Positions 10,932 to 23,349 of a stretch of DNA of 64,000 nucleotides are shown here, piece by piece; positions within the stretch are counted from its first letter, which is position 1, and each line of letters starts with the position of its first letter. The stretch spans positions 75,333,990 to 75,397,989 of the forward strand of contig CM072511.1 of assembly GCA_036898135.1 (NCBI GenBank). Reading direction: 5' to 3'. Origin of the DNA: Oncomelania hupensis. Taxonomy: Eukaryota; Mollusca; Gastropoda; Littorinimorpha; Pomatiopsidae. The notes beneath the pieces are model-generated. The model saw only the letters and a list, made by a program, of their open reading frames with translations. It was not told where the DNA came from and ran no database searches. A program made the position numbers and the translations under genes.

Positions 10932-11345
10932 TTTTATCCCATAACTTGAAAGTTGTTGGGGCACCAAAGATGATCGTTTAAATAGCGTAAATCTTTCTTT
11001 GTCCTCAATAACCCCCATTGCTTCACTCAGTATCAAGCCAGTCCATTCTTGAATGTTGTGCTCACACCTCTTTTTTCTGCCTCCCTCTTCTTCTGCCTCC
11101 TTGCACCATGTCTTAAAGGAGGGTCTTTGCAAGGCCTAATGCTCTGGTGATGTGGCCATACCATCGGAGTTTCAGTTTCTTTACCACTGTGAGCAGTTGT
11201 CCAATGGATTGTGTGATGGTCTATCGGACTTTGTCGTTAATGATGTGTTGGTTATAGAAAATGCCCAGAAGTCTTCTGTAGCACCTCATCTCCATGCTTT
11301 GTTCTTTGTTGTAGATCTGCTGTGAGGGTCCACCTTTCACAAGAT
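10932..11345 (-). mobile_element. RTE-like LINE, 3' fragment
   Basis: It starts with a decayed (ATCCT)-type tail (TATCCTATTTTATCCCATAAC). It then runs through the C-terminal coding region (LxRPSFKTWCKEAEEE, WTGLILSEAMG in the minus frames) to the reverse complement of CCTCACAGCAGATC. It lies head-to-head with the plus-strand copy that follows. Confidence 0.8.
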
Positions 11346-11506
11346 TATGCCTTCACTTAATATGGATTTTGAACACCCATTATATATAACATCCATTATT
11401 GTTATTATTATTAACATTGTTGTTAATCTAAAGCAAAAATAGTATAATTATGAAAAACAATGACCATGACATGCCCTCTGTTGATCTTGTCTGATGAAAT
11501 AACAGA

Positions 11507-12990
11507 ACAGAGAAGAGTAAGAAACCCTCCCAATTCTCCGAGAAGAAGCTGAGGCAGCAGTGCAATCACTAAAGATGGGGAAGTCAGCAGGAGTGGACAA
11601 CATACCCGCTGCCACCCGGAGGGGAAGTGATGATTGACACCCTCACCAATGTCTGTAACAAGATCTGGCAGAGTGGGGAGTGGCCTTCACCATGGACCCA
11701 GCCACTTGTCATCACTCTTCCCAAAAAGGGTAACATTCAGGAGTGTGAAAATTACTGCACCATCATCCTCATCAGCCATCCTGAAAAAATCAACAGGTTG
11801 AAACCCCAAGGTGAACAAATCATAGCTGAAGAAAAGCAGGATTCATGGCAGGGCGAAGTACCACTAACAGATTTTCAACCTCAGAATAATCTGTGAGAAA
11901 TACCTACAGCACCAACATCATCTATATCATGTTTGTAGACTTCAAGAAAGCGTTTGACTGAGTCTGGCATGCAGCTCTGTGGGCAACCATGAGAGTGTAC
12001 ACCATCAGCCCTAACATTATTGAAGTCATCAAAAGCCTGTATGACAAGCCTAATAGTGCAGTCCTCCACAACAGCGCCATCAGGGGTCTGGTTCAGAACA
12101 ATTGGTGTGCGTCAAGGATCCCTACTCTCTCCAACACTCTTCAGCATCTTCTTAGAGCTCATCATGTCAGATACCCTTGCAGATCACGAAGGCACAGTCA
12201 GCATAGGGGTAAAGCAATCTTCCGTTTTGCGGATGACATTGATGGATTGACTGGAGAGGAACAAGAACTTCAACAGCTTGTACAGTGGCTTGACACCATC
12301 TCCAGAGCCTATGGAATGGAAAAGTGCAGAGGAGACCAAAATTATGACCAACAACACCAAAGTCATCAACATGGACATCCCTCAACACAGTGCATATCTT
12401 CAAATATTTAGGGGCCATTGTATCAGACTATGGGTCCCGACAGGAAGTTCTCTCCAGGATCGCACAAACTGCTGCCATGACAAGGTTGAAGCCCATTTGG
12501 AAAGACAGGACTACCAGTCTACATTCCAAGGTAAGGCTGCTGCGCTCCCTTGTCATCTCCATTTTCCTATATGCTTGCAAAACATGGACCCTCACAGTCA
12601 CAGCAGGAGATGAGGTGCTAGAGAAGACTTCTGGGTATTTCCTATACCCAGCAATCACCAACAATGAAGTCTGACAGACCATCACATAAGCCATTGGACA
12701 ACACGATGACATGTTCACAGTAATGAAGAAATGGAAACTCTGATGGTATGGACATGTTACCAGAGCATCAGGCCTTGCAAAAACCATCCTGCAAGGCACA
12801 GTGCAAGGAGGCAGAAGAAGATGGAGAGAGAAAAAGAGGTGGGAGGACAACATTCGAGAATGGACTGGTTTGACCCTGAGCGAAGCCATGAGGTTTGTTG
12901 AGAACAGAGAAAGATAGAGTATGCTGGTTGACGATCATCTGTGGTGCCACAACGACCTTTTAATTACAGAATAGGATAGGATAGAAGTGG
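11507..12990 (+). mobile_element. RTE-like LINE, 5'-truncated degenerate copy
   Basis: It begins at the AACAGAGAAGA segment before the reverse transcriptase. Shifted frames read KSAGVDNIP, IWQSGEWPSPWTQPLVITLP, FVDFKKAFD with a stop where R-V-W should be, SLLSPTLFSIFLE, RFADDIDGLTGEEQELQQL and YLGAIVSDYGSRQEVLSRI. It ends in (GGATA)-type repeats at about 12970. Numerous frameshifts mean no activity. Confidence 0.88.
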
Positions 12991-13129
12991 ATGGCACATT
13001 TCTGTCTTTTTTTTGTTTGTTGGTAAGACCTATAATGACTTTAACCTTCAAGAAGAACACAAAAATGTCACACCTATGTAAGACTGATCTCTATCTACGA
13101 GGACTTTTGGAGAAAAAAAGGTCATTTAC

Positions 13130-13300
13130 TAATATTTGTTAACCCTGTCACGGCCTGTGACCTTCATTGACATTCAATCACTATGTTTTAGCTCTCATGG
13201 GAATACAGCATGCAAATGAATGGATATATCATTTTTGGACTGTTTAGGATATCTTGTGCAGATCTGCAAAATTCTAGATTTTTTTCCTTACATACATTGT
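13130..13300. repeat. Dispersed repeat fragment
   Basis: CATGCAAATGAATGG, ATTTTTGGACTGTTTAGGAT and CAGATCTGCAAAATTCTAG recall the repeats at 1-200 and 23470-23680. It lies just downstream of the penultimate oxidase exon. Confidence 0.4.
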
Positions 13301-13360
13301 AAGAAGGTATTCACAAATTTTATGGCATGATGGTTCATGCATCTCCAATAGAAAACTCAC

Positions 13361-13478
13361 TTTTACATGTCCTCTTGATCTCACTGGTTGTCCAAGCTCC
13401 ATGATATTAGTCTGTGAAGATCCAACTTTCACAAAAGAGTATGACCCTCGTGTCAATGGATTGGTACCCCATTTTGTT
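13361..13478 (-). CDS. Polyamine oxidase-like gene, penultimate exon
   Basis: This 118-bp exon has acceptor TTTCAG (ending 13479) and donor GTGAGT (13360 downward). It encodes TKWGTNPLTRGSYSFVKVG followed by about 20 residues ending HVK. The W-x-x-x-P-x-x-R-G-S-Y-S pattern is the hallmark of the C-terminal FAD-contacting part of flavin polyamine oxidases. Its single leading base completes an arginine codon with the 15-kb exon and it ends in phase 0, as the last exon requires. Confidence 0.9.
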
Positions 13479-13499
13479 CTGAAACAAATTACAAACTTT

Positions 13500-14059
13500 C
13501 CATTTGACACTTTTCAACTAATTATTGAAGTAGTTGCCAGGTTATTTCACAAGTGAGTACTTTCAATGTATTTTCATTAAACACCAAAAGGCAACCAAGC
13601 AACTGTCAGTTAAACAGTGCACCTGCTCTTAACCCTTTCACTGCAAAGAGAGAATTGTACTGTTACAGGCAAATCTGGCTAACGATTGTAAAAAATTACA
13701 AAAACTTGTACCTTGAACAGTATTGAAAATAACTAGGTAACCCTTATACATTTATGAAAGGTCATTTAATTTTCTAAACAAATATGCTGTTTGGAAAAAG
13801 AATATTAAAAACGGTTTTGTACTTGTTTTCATTGTGATTTTTAATGTCTATTTTCTTCAAATAAAAGTTAAATAGAGAAGAGGATTGCAATTGTTTCATA
13901 TCTGTTGTAAATTTGATGTATGGATGCACGTTATTGCGCTTTTTTTTTTTTTTATCTATGTCCATGTTTAACACATATATCAGCTTTAGCATGTGGGTAG
14001 GGTAGATTGGAATGGAGGGGGGGGGGGGGGGGTCTGCCACTTGCCAATCAAAAGGGTTA
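13500..14059. other. No gene seen; poly-T and poly-G runs
   Basis: Intronic AT-rich DNA. It contains TTAACCCTTTCACTGC at 13629 (like a TTAA-type transposon end, but no partner), a T run near 13940 and about 16 G in a row at about 14017-14032. Confidence 0.5.
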
Positions 14060-14250
14060 TAATAAGGCGTTTTCTGTGTAATAGTATGAACAGTAATAAT
14101 ACTTTCTCAATGATGCTGTATATGATGTAGTGCGAATGTTGTGATGATGCGTACGAATGATGTGTGTAAGCGCATTGAGTTGTTATTCTAATGAAAAATG
14201 CGTTGTATAAATGCAATTTATTATTATTATTAATATTATTAATACTTCGC
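14060..14250 (+). mobile_element. 3' end of an L2-like LINE or derived SINE
   Basis: GTGTAAGCGCATTGAG, then AATGCGTTGTATAAATGC and an ATT-rich tail (TTATTATTATTAATATT), form the small 3' stem and A/T-rich repeat tail typical of L2-group elements. There is no coding part. Confidence 0.5.
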
Positions 14251-14829
14251 TTATGAATGTTAAAAAGCCAATGTGCTGAGCATGAGCTTTCCAAATGGTG
14301 GGTATTTGTTTTGCTGACCGTTTAACTACACCGAGAAATAAGAAATAAATGACAAGATAACACGTTATTGGCATATTTCATCACATTATTGTATGACGAT
14401 TTATCTCATCATAAGCAAAGGTTTTATACTTTAGGCTACCATACTGTTCACTGTGACTATAACAGATAAAATATGTACCAATTCTCCCAAATATGATCAT
14501 TTATCAGATATGCGATTCTTTTCAAATGCAGGTCACTGATCGCAAACTGTTGAATCGACCCAGCTTTAATATTATAATGAAGCAAAAGGAAAACATGGAA
14601 TGATATGCCACTATCTGTATCTGCAAGAGAACAAAGTACTTAACAAACATTTTTTATTACAATAGTTATACCGCCGACTTAGAGAAGACATTTTCCTATC
14701 AGTATCTGAAATCCGTTTTCCTCTCAAAAATATTTTGAGCATTTGGCGTAACTTTTAAATTAATCAAATTTTTTATCTTCTCCAAAATCCCTAGTGTGTA
14801 AATTTTTATTTGGCGGTATTGGTACAATT

Positions 14830-15175
14830 ATACATTTTGACTGTTTTCATAAGGCCTAAAATGACCATCAAATCAACATGCAAATGATATGACTTTTAAA
14901 TGGTTTACCCTGTAATCTTGGCCTTGAAGCAAGAGAATTCAATCGCTGATTATTTGCAACCTCATGGCTATACACTATTCTGCCAAGTTTGGTTGTGATA
15001 GAAAAAACAGGTTGCTAGTAAATTAGCCATGATAATGTTTTACACTGATGGACAAGCAGAACGACACATTTTTTGGATTGAATATAAATGTGTAACTATG
15101 TATCTCATGCACATTTGCAAAAATGTGGAACATTTATTAATTTTGGGTGAATACATAGACACCCCAAAAAAAGTC
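14830..15175. repeat. Dispersed repeat fragment
   Basis: TCTTGGCCTTGAAGC, AAGTTTGGTTGTGATAG, CAGGTTG, GGACAAGCAGAACGACA and CACATTTGCAAAAATGTGG run in the same order as in 1-200 and 23350-23690. It abuts the 3' side of the 15180-15306 oxidase exon. Confidence 0.55.
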
Positions 15176-15179
15176 ATAC

Positions 15180-15306
15180 CTGATAATACGGACAGGTGGA
15201 GGAATGTCCTTCTTTAATATTCTCTGCAAAACCTCCACACAGTCAGCATTGACCTGCTGGTCTGTCAAGGACTCCATGAACATAGCCTGCTTGCCAGACA
15301 ACCAAC
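15180..15306 (-). CDS. Polyamine oxidase-like gene, third-from-last domain exon
   Basis: This 127-bp exon is found by translating the minus strand between a TGCAG acceptor (15308-15307) and an AG|GTATGA donor (15179-15178). It encodes GWLSGKQAMFMESLTDQQ and continues with an acidic helix to a PPPVRIIR end. This matches the place in SMOX/PAOX proteins after the large domain, just before the TxWxxNPxxRGSYS segment. Two leading bases complete the glycine codon opened by the 47-kb exon, and two trailing bases (AG) are completed by the A at 13478. It is too short to stand out as an open frame, and a dispersed repeat abuts its downstream edge. Confidence 0.88.
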
Positions 15307-15309
15307 CTG

Positions 15310-15896
15310 CAATTCACAATAACTTGGTGACATATTCCAAGCACAAGAAGTATATATTACACCACAGGGCAAAGTAGTATAGATTTACCCATTTCTTACC
15401 ACAATCCTTTATATGGGATCAAATTTTGTTGCTTCAGGCTGCAGACAAAAGTTTATAAAACTTACTTTCTGATTTAGTTCTTTCAGCCTCAATCTTGTAA
15501 CAGCATTCACAAAATTGTAATCCATCATCGCTAAGTAGATGACCCCCAATTTTTATTGAGCATTAACAATAAATAAATGTGCAATATATTCTTCACCTTT
15601 AAATTTATGTCCATAGAGAAAAAAGAATAAGAATATACGTGGCAGTGCATGCAATTTTCGCTTCTATCAAGACATTCTTGCGAAAATGGTAGGGTAAAAG
15701 TTTAGAAAGAGACGAACAGCATGCAAATGGTATTATCAAATAATAAGTTATGCATGAAATCTGGAAACGTGACGGAAAATGATTTTCGAGAAATTTAAGA
15801 TAAAGATTACAAAGTAATTTACAGTAGTAACTTTTGAACCTGAATTTGTATACAGATTTTGGGTACAAAAATGACAGGCTTTTTTTGTAATTTATA
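15310..15896. other. Intron, nothing recognised
   Basis: AT-rich sequence between the oxidase exon and the next LINE. Short frames only, with no motifs. Confidence 0.5.
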
Positions 15897-17269
15897 TCTT
15901 CAGGCCACAATTGGAGGGAAATTTGCACCACTGCTCATTTTGGGGGCTGGAGAAGTATATGTCAACACCATGACCACCACCTTCAACTCAGCTGTGACAG
16001 ATGCCGCCACTGAGATCCTTGGCAAGCACCGACCAAAGAAGAAGCCGTGGATCACACCTGAACTTTTGGATCTGTGTGATAAACGAAGAGAGATAAAAAA
16101 AGAAAAAGAACACCTCACAGGGAGCTGATGTCTACCGAAAAATCAACAATGACATCCTAAAAGGTATGCGCACAGCAAAGGAGAACTCAATAGAAGGAAA
16201 TAGGGAACAGTCTGAACAAGAACAACAGCAAGAAGGCCTACCAGACTGTGAAGCGGCTGACAAAGGTCAAACAGCCCAAACAAAGTCTCCACGATCCAAA
16301 GCAAGTCTGGCATATGCCTTACAGAAGAACAAGAAGTCTTGGACAGATGGACAGAGTACTGCTTTGACCTTTACAACCATACACCAAATGGAAACCCATC
16401 AGTTCTAGCATGTCCCAAGAACAGAGAAGAAGAAGAAATCCTCCCAATTCTCCGGGAAGAAGTTGAGGCAGCAGTGCAATCGCTAAAGAAAGGGAAGTCA
16501 GCGGGAGTGGACAACATACCCGCGGAACTGCTACAAGCAGGAGGAGAAGCGATGATTGATGCCCTCACCATTATCTGTAACAAGATCTGGCAGAGTGGGG
16601 AGTGGCCTACACCATGGACCCAGTTGCTTGTCATCACTCTTCCCAAAAAAGGTAACCTTCAGGAGTGTGAAAATTACCGCACCATCAGCCTCATCAGCAA
16701 GGTCCTCCTGAAAATAATACTCAACAGGTTGAAACCCCAAGCTGCTCAAATCATAGCTGAAGAACAAGCAGGATTCAGGGCAGGACGAAGTACCACTGAA
16801 CAGATTTTCAACCTCAGAATAATCTGTGAGAAATACCTACAGCACCAACAACATCTATATCATGTGTTCATAGACTTCAAGAAGGCGTTTGACCGCGTCT
16901 GGCATGCAGCTCTATGGGCAACAATGAAAGTGTACAACATCAGCCCAAAAATTATTGAAGTCATCAAAAGCCTGTATGACAAGGCTATCAGTGCAGTCCT
17001 CCACAACAGCGCCATCGGGAACTGGTTCAGAACAACAATCGGTGTGCTTCAAAGATGCCTACTCTCTAATACTCTTCAACATCTTCCTAGAGCGCATCAT
17101 TTCAGATGCTCTTGCAGATCATGAAGGCACAGTCAGCATAGGGGGTAGAGCAATCTCCAATCTTCGTTTGGCGGATGACATTGATGGATTGGCTGGAGAG
17201 GGACAAGAACTTGAACAGCTGGTACAAACCTCCAGAGCATATGGAATGAAAATAAATGCAAAGACCATA
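15897..17269 (+). mobile_element. RTE-like LINE, partial copy cut by another LINE
   Basis: It starts at TTCAGGCCACAATTGGAGGG, in the linker after the endonuclease. It carries a mostly open reverse transcriptase (16339-17124: KSAGVDNIPAELLQAGGEA, IDFKKAFDRVWHAALW, then frameshifts near GVLQRC and a shifted LRLADDIDGLAG). It lacks its 3' end because the minus-strand LINE begins at 17270. The catalytic FADD is mutated to LADD, so it is dead. Confidence 0.88.
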
Positions 17270-18950
17270 ACATTACATACTTATTGCTTTAGGTCCAGCG
17301 GACTCTTCCGAGCCAAATCAGGACCAGAGAGACGTTATCTTTAAATATTATAAAATGTTTCAAATCTTTTTAAAAAAGCCTGTTACTCTTAAATACTCAA
17401 ACAAACTTTCACATGACACCTCTTTAAAAGTCTTTAAAACTGATGCATTAAAAATGTGTTCTCTTTCTTCAATCAAATCACTAAATTCAGTCCTATCAAT
17501 AAAATCCAAACTAAACAAAACATGTCGATATGATTTATATGTGATAAAACAAACCAACATCGTGTAAAAATTGAAGCAGGTGTTGACCATTACATACTTT
17601 AAAAATCTCTTTGAAAGGTATTGAACCAAAATATGTTTCTCTTTCCTCAATCAGATCAGCACATTCAGACATGAAATGGCGAACGGAAAAGGATTGATCA
17701 CATGCAAAGCACCATGGTGGTTCTTCTCCTTTTAAAAGGAAACTGTGGGTGACATAAGTATGCCCAATATGAAGGTGAGACAAAACTGTTTCTTCTTTGC
17801 GAGTGGATGCTAAGTTAGGCAAAGAAGCTGACAAACCGGGAAGAATTTGAAATAATTTGTTGTTGATATGGTTAGACCAGTCAGTCTGCCACAGTCGTTT
17901 ACAATAAGATCCAGTCATACAACGTAGGTCAGAGTAGGGAACAAACTGGAACATCTCTGGAGGTAAATCGAGATGCAGAGCATCTTTAGCGGCTTTGTCC
18001 ACTGCAATATTGCCGCGGATGCCCATGTGAACAGGGACCCACATAAAAACTATCTTTTTACCAACAGACAAGTTGTGTATGGACGTCATGGATCTCTGCC
18101 AGAAAAGGGGTGTGATATCTTTCTTGTGGAAAGAGCCTGAAGTGCTGACAATGAATCAGACATGATTAAAAACTAGGTTCTTTTGAATTAATAAACTTGT
18201 TTTAGAGCAAGATGAATTGCCTTGAGCTCAGCTGTATAAACAGAACAAAAATCAGGTAAACGCTGTTGCAAAGGCTCGTCTAAATGTCTCCCGGAGACCG
18301 ACGCAGCAGCAACTGAATCTCCTTTCTTTGACCCGTCTGTAAAAAAGTTTTTCATATCCTGGGTATAAGGCACACTGTTCTAAATAAAGTTGGTTATATA
18401 CAGTTTCAGATGTATTGTTTTTGAGGAAAGCGGACAATTGCCAATTAATGTTTTGGGTACATAATTTCCATGGAGGAGCTTCAGTCCAAAGCTCATCATC
18501 ATTGAGGAAAGCAACCTCGAAGCCTGCTTTTTCCAAATGAGCCTGCATTCGGATGCCAAATGGAGGTTTTGTGTTAGGTTTGGCTTCAAATTTCTGAACA
18601 AAATCTGGGTTGAAAACACAGTCACAAGCGGGGTTCATGGGATCAGTTTTTAATTTTAAATCGTAATATAGTGACAATTTTGTACGTCTCAGCTCCATGT
18701 AAAGGCTTTCACAAGGTGAGGTGTAAAATGCACCCAAAGCAATGCGTAGGGCCTGATGAGCAACTGGATCTAACATTTTAAGATAAGATTTTTTAGCAGA
18801 ACCATAAACAATGCAACCATAATCTAACTTGGATCTAATTAAAGAACGATATAACAGCAGTAAAGTTTTCTTGTCAGCTCCCCAGTATGTACCACTGATA
18901 ACCTTGACCAAGTTGCAGGCCTTTTGACATTTAGTTTTCAAATCTTTCAT
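17270..18950 (-). mobile_element. RNase H-bearing LINE (I/jockey-like), 5'-truncated copy A
   Basis: The 3' end at 17270 has CATTACATAC tail repeats, then the hairpin module GGTCC...GGACC (17292-17325) and about 230 bp of UTR. Minus-strand coding follows. The post-RT/thumb region is at 18252-18950 (LLYRSLIRSKLDYGC, HQALRIALGAF, SPCESLYMEL). RNase H is at 17550-18373 with catalytic-type blocks FTDGSKKGD, VYTAELKAIHLAL and WVPVHMGIRGNIAVDKAAK, then a C-terminal C-x-x-C..H..C-like block (WCFACDQSFSVRHFMSEC). Frames are broken between blocks. It has no RT core because of 5' truncation. Confidence 0.85.
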
Positions 18951-21900
18951 TACATTACATTACATGATTATTGCTTTAGGTCCATCAGACTCTTTCTAGC
19001 CAAATCAAGACCAGAGAGACGTAATCTTAAAATATTATAAAATGTTTGCCAATTAATGTTGGGGGTACATAATTTTCATGGAGAAGCTTCAGTCCGAAGC
19101 TCATCATCGTTGATGAAAGCAACATCGATGCCTGCTTTTTCCAAATGAGCCTGCATTCTGATGCCAAACGGAGGTATTGTGTTAGGTTTGGCTTAACATT
19201 TCTGAACGAAATCTGGGTTGAAAAAACAGTCATAAGCGGGGTTCATGGGATCAGTTTTTAATTTTAAATAATAATTCAGTGCCAATTTTTTATGTCTCAG
19301 CTTAAGCGGGGGTTCGTTAGCTTCCACGTAAAGGCTTTCACAAGGAGAGGTGCGAAACGCACCCAAAGCAATGCGTAGGGCCTGATGAGCAACTGGGTCT
19401 AACATTTGAAGATACGATTTTCTAGCAGTACCATAACAGTGCAACCATAGTCTAATTTGGATCTAATTAAAGAACGATATAACAGCAGTAAAGTTTTCTT
19501 GTCAGCTCCCCAGTCTGTACCACTGATAACCTTGAGCAAATTGCAGGCCTGCTGACATTTAGTTTTCAAATCTAGCAGTACCATAACAGTGCAACCATAG
19601 TCTAATTTGGATCTAATTAAAGAACGATATAACAGCAGTAAAGTTTTCTTGTCAGCTCCCCAGTCTGTACCACTGATAACCTTGAGCAAATTGCAGGCCT
19701 GCTGACATTTAGTTTTCAAATCTTTCAGATGAGGAAGGAAGGATAACCTTTAATCAAAAATAACACCCAAAAATTTGACTTGGTGGACCGTCTTTATTGG
19801 TGTTTTATTTAGGGTAATATTAGAATCTTAAATAATTCCCCGGTGCTTGGAAAAGTGAATACATTCAGTTTTTGCTCCAGAAAATTTAAAACCATTTTGT
19901 AAAACCCAGTCTTGAACGGTATTGACACATAACTGTAGCTGACGTTCTGCAGATGCCAAGGTTGTACCTTGGGCTATTTAATGCAAAATCATCAACAAAC
20001 AAAGAATTGTCAATTCCCCCGTTTAACGGAACGAACAATATTATTTATTTTAATATTAAACAGCAAGGGAGACAAGATGCTACCCTGAGGCACTCCCATC
20101 TCCTGTTCCCTCATATCTGATAAAGATCCCCCAATCTTAACCTGAACCAGTACAACTTATGTTAATCTGATGAATAAAAATTGATGCAACAACAACTTAA
20201 CCTGACAAATTCTGCCCGTTAGAAAATTGGATATAAACAGAGGTAAACGTCCTTTCAAACCCATTTCTTGCAAATCGGAAAGAATGCCGTATTTCCATGT
20301 GGTATCGTACGTTTTTTCCAAATCAAACATGATGGCTACAACATGTTCACCCTGGACGAACGCGTTACGGATAAAAGTTTCCAATCACACCAGGTGATCA
20401 ACAGTACTTCGACCACTTCGAAAGCCACACTGAGTGTTGGATAATATATTATTTGTTTCGAGATAAACGGGAATAAACCATTCTTTCCAACGTATTGCAT
20501 AAGCAGGACGTTAAGGCTATTGGTCTATAGTTTGTTGGATTAGTATGGTCTTTGCCAGGTTTAGGAATGGGTACAATAATGGCCTTTCTCCAAGAGGGAG
20601 AAAATGTGCCAGTGATCCAAATCTGATTGAAGATGTCCAGCAGTTGAGACCGTTAGTACCTTGTTAAATGTAGTAGAAATTGATAATGCACATCATCCGG
20701 TACAACTGCTGCATCTGCACTTTTGTTAATTGCATCGTCAAGCTCGACTAATGAGAACGAAATGTTGTACTTGTAGTCTTCAGAATTATCAGATGTAAAA
20801 TTTAACCGTTGTTTTTCTTTACGGGTTTTAATTATTTGAAAAGAGGAATTAATTTTCAGAGGAAGAATTTGCAGCAAAAGAAGAGGCCAAAAGATCAGCT
20901 ACTAGTTTTTTATCTCCGATTACCATGGGCTCACCTGTTTCAAAGTTTGTTACTTTTATTTTTGAGTTTGCGAACCACTTTCCAATCCTTCGACAGTTTC
21001 GCTTTCGAATTTAGCGTGGAGCAGAAACCTCACCACGATTCTCTTCTCTTAAGCTGTCGGCATTGCGCTCGCAAACGTTGGTGGTTCTGTTTATTTTCAG
21101 AGATTGTATGCAGATACATCTTAAAGCTTTTTTACGGGTTTGCTGTCATTTTTACATTCATCATCAAACCAGTTTGTTTTTTTTTACTGTATACAGTTTT
21201 GATGAAGTTTGCGGGATGGACTCCTGGGCACTGTTTATAACTATGTCAGTGTAGAGCTGTATTGGATCTATGGCATTCAAAAAATTCCTGTTTCTTAGCA
21301 CGTAACTGAACCTCAGACAGGTTATAAAACCAGTTAGCTTGTTTCAGTTTTCACCTGCTGGTAAACTTGTATTAAGTGAAATTGGGTTAAATGGGACGTG
21401 TCTATGAATAAAGAGTGAAACGCCTCTAGAAGATATACAATCTAGAGACGAATAACCAGTAATATCTATAAGCTGTTTCTCTGATAAGAGAGTTTCCTGA
21501 ATAGCCAACACTTCAGCAGACAGCATAGCTCCTCATAATTTGATCTTATCTGTCGTATATTCCATTGTAAAATGGCCATAAAAATGAAGTAAAAGAATGC
21601 TAAAATTTTCATCTGCGAGAGCACAATTACGTCTCATTAGTTTTCTGACCCTCATCCATCTCCTCATGGTCCATCAACTCCCCGATCTCTCCATCTCGAG
21701 AGGTTGATGGTGCTTGGAAGAAAGGGGTCGAGGCCTTTGATTTTGTGTCAAAGCCCGGGAACCCGAACTGCCAGCCGACTTCCTCCCTTTCTCCCCAGCA
21801 CCGGATTTTAGATCTTCTTTCTCTCTTTCACCCTTTCCAACCTTTCCCTCTTCTCCTCTGACGCTCCTCTGCTGAGCCACTAAAATCTTAGCCGCCTCTC

Positions 21901-22980
21901 CAACTACCCGGTCACTAAAACCTGTCGTTGCTGGTGCGGCAGCCTGAGACATAGTCTCCTTTGCAGCAGGTGTGACGGCTTTAGACACGGCCATCTGCGT
22001 GTTGTGGGTGACGGTTTTAGACGTGCCTGTCGTCACGTTCTCCAGTGTATTCGGTGGGGCTGGAGAATCCCCCTTTTGAGCAAACAACGTGAGCATTTTT
22101 TCCCAGAGTATCTATCCGTTTGCACAACGTTTCCAAAATCTGCGTCATTTTATTCATAGCAGTTTCCATTGACCGCCACAGACGCAAAGGACCTCTCTCG
22201 AAGAACCGGCCTACATTCCAGAACTTTTTTCCTCCCGTCCCCGAAGGAGCAACTCTCAGTGGCCCGCACCTTTTGGATCTCCAGCTCCAACTGCCACTGA
22301 GGACAATCTTTGGAGCTGGAAGAATGATGCCTGGCGCAATTCACGCAGCAAATCGGATCTTTGCATTCATTCTCATGTTTATCTTTAGCACATTCTAGGC
22401 AAATTTCTTAGATTTTACAGGTTTTGCTACCGTGACCAAACCTTTGGCAACGGTAGTACTCGGGACAAAATTTGTAGTTTTTTAGGCCATAGTACTCCGA
22501 CCAAAACTTGTTAAGTTACGTTTTCATGGCCATATATTATGTATATATGCTTTATGTTGTGAGAGGCAGATTGGTGTTGGCGACGATTTGGCAGATCATA
22601 GCCTCGTTTTTGGTTAGTTTGGCATTTAATATCTTTGGAGTCATTTGCTACAGGTTTACTCCACACAACAAATGCTCTGTTTCGCCAGACCTTCTTCGAA
22701 CTCAATGAGACACACTTTCAGCGACATTTGCAGTTCTGTAAAAATCCAATTTGCACAAGGTACACAACGCATGATGTTGCCCCTTCCTCGATGCTACAAG
22801 GGAAGGGTCTGAATATCTTAGCAGAAAAGTCTACGTTTTTATTATTGGCCGGTCCTGAATTTCCCTCATTGTTGCCATCATGCAAAACAATGGCTGTTGA
22901 GTCGTGAGCATGCTTTCTTTCCTCAGTCAGCGCCTTTGAACCACTGCTCCAAGTGAAGATTGCTTGTTTGCATGCTGCTT
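18951..22980 (-). mobile_element. RNase H LINE, copy B: ORF1, endonuclease and RT remnants, RNase H deleted
   Basis: The 3' end at 18951-19040 carries (TTACA) tail repeats and the hairpin module with one arm decayed. It then jumps straight to thumb coding at 19045, so the RNase H is missing. Upstream on the minus strand: MGVPQGSILSPLLFNI (about 20060-20105), FDLEKTYDTTWKYGI (about 20310) and an endonuclease-like AIQETLL...GYSSLDCISSRGVSLFIH (21400-21520). An ORF1 at 22150-22700 has CCHC-like knuckles (CQRFGHGSKTC, CLECAKDKHENEC, CCVNCARHHSSSSKDC). ORF1 then runs into a Pro/Ser-rich tail at 21674-22096. Many stops; not active. Confidence 0.82.
19421..19720. repeat. Perfect 150-bp tandem duplication inside LINE copy B
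   Basis: Bases 19421-19570 and 19571-19720 are identical by eye. 150 is a multiple of three, so the frame stays open and the segment KTCQQACNLLKVISG-like through SLIRSKLDYGC is repeated in one 106-residue frame. Absence of differences suggests a recent event or an assembly artefact. Confidence 0.9.
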
Positions 22981-22984
22981 CATC

Positions 22985-23349
22985 TTAAAGAACATTGCGT
23001 GTAGTAACACAGGCAGGCACTAAAGCCACTGCAAGTAGAAAATTAAAAACATGGATCGGTGTAACCTTAATCTAGATTTGACAAAATGCATTCTAAATTA
23101 TGTAAAATTATTACGCACCTGGACTAGAAAATGTGTAGTTACATAGTTGTTTAAAAAATGCATGTTTTTCTATGGCCATTACGTAGTACATGACGTTCTG
23201 GGTACCTGACCATTTAGTACCACGGAAAAATAATGCAGCTAGAAAGAGAAAATGGGAAATGCCCTCATAAAGCTGTCCCAGAGAAAAGAGGCTCCAAATG
23301 GAACATAATGTATAGAAGATGCAATAAACTGTAAAGTTAAATTTTGTGA
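22985..23349. other. No gene seen
   Basis: AT-rich sequence between the LINE and a dispersed repeat; nothing recognised. Confidence 0.5.

Noticed and set aside
13629..14055. Possible TTAA-type transposon, TTAACCCTTT at the left and AAAGGGTTAT at the right
   Set aside because: The right flank is TTAT, not TTAA, and the inverted repeat is only 6-7 bp.
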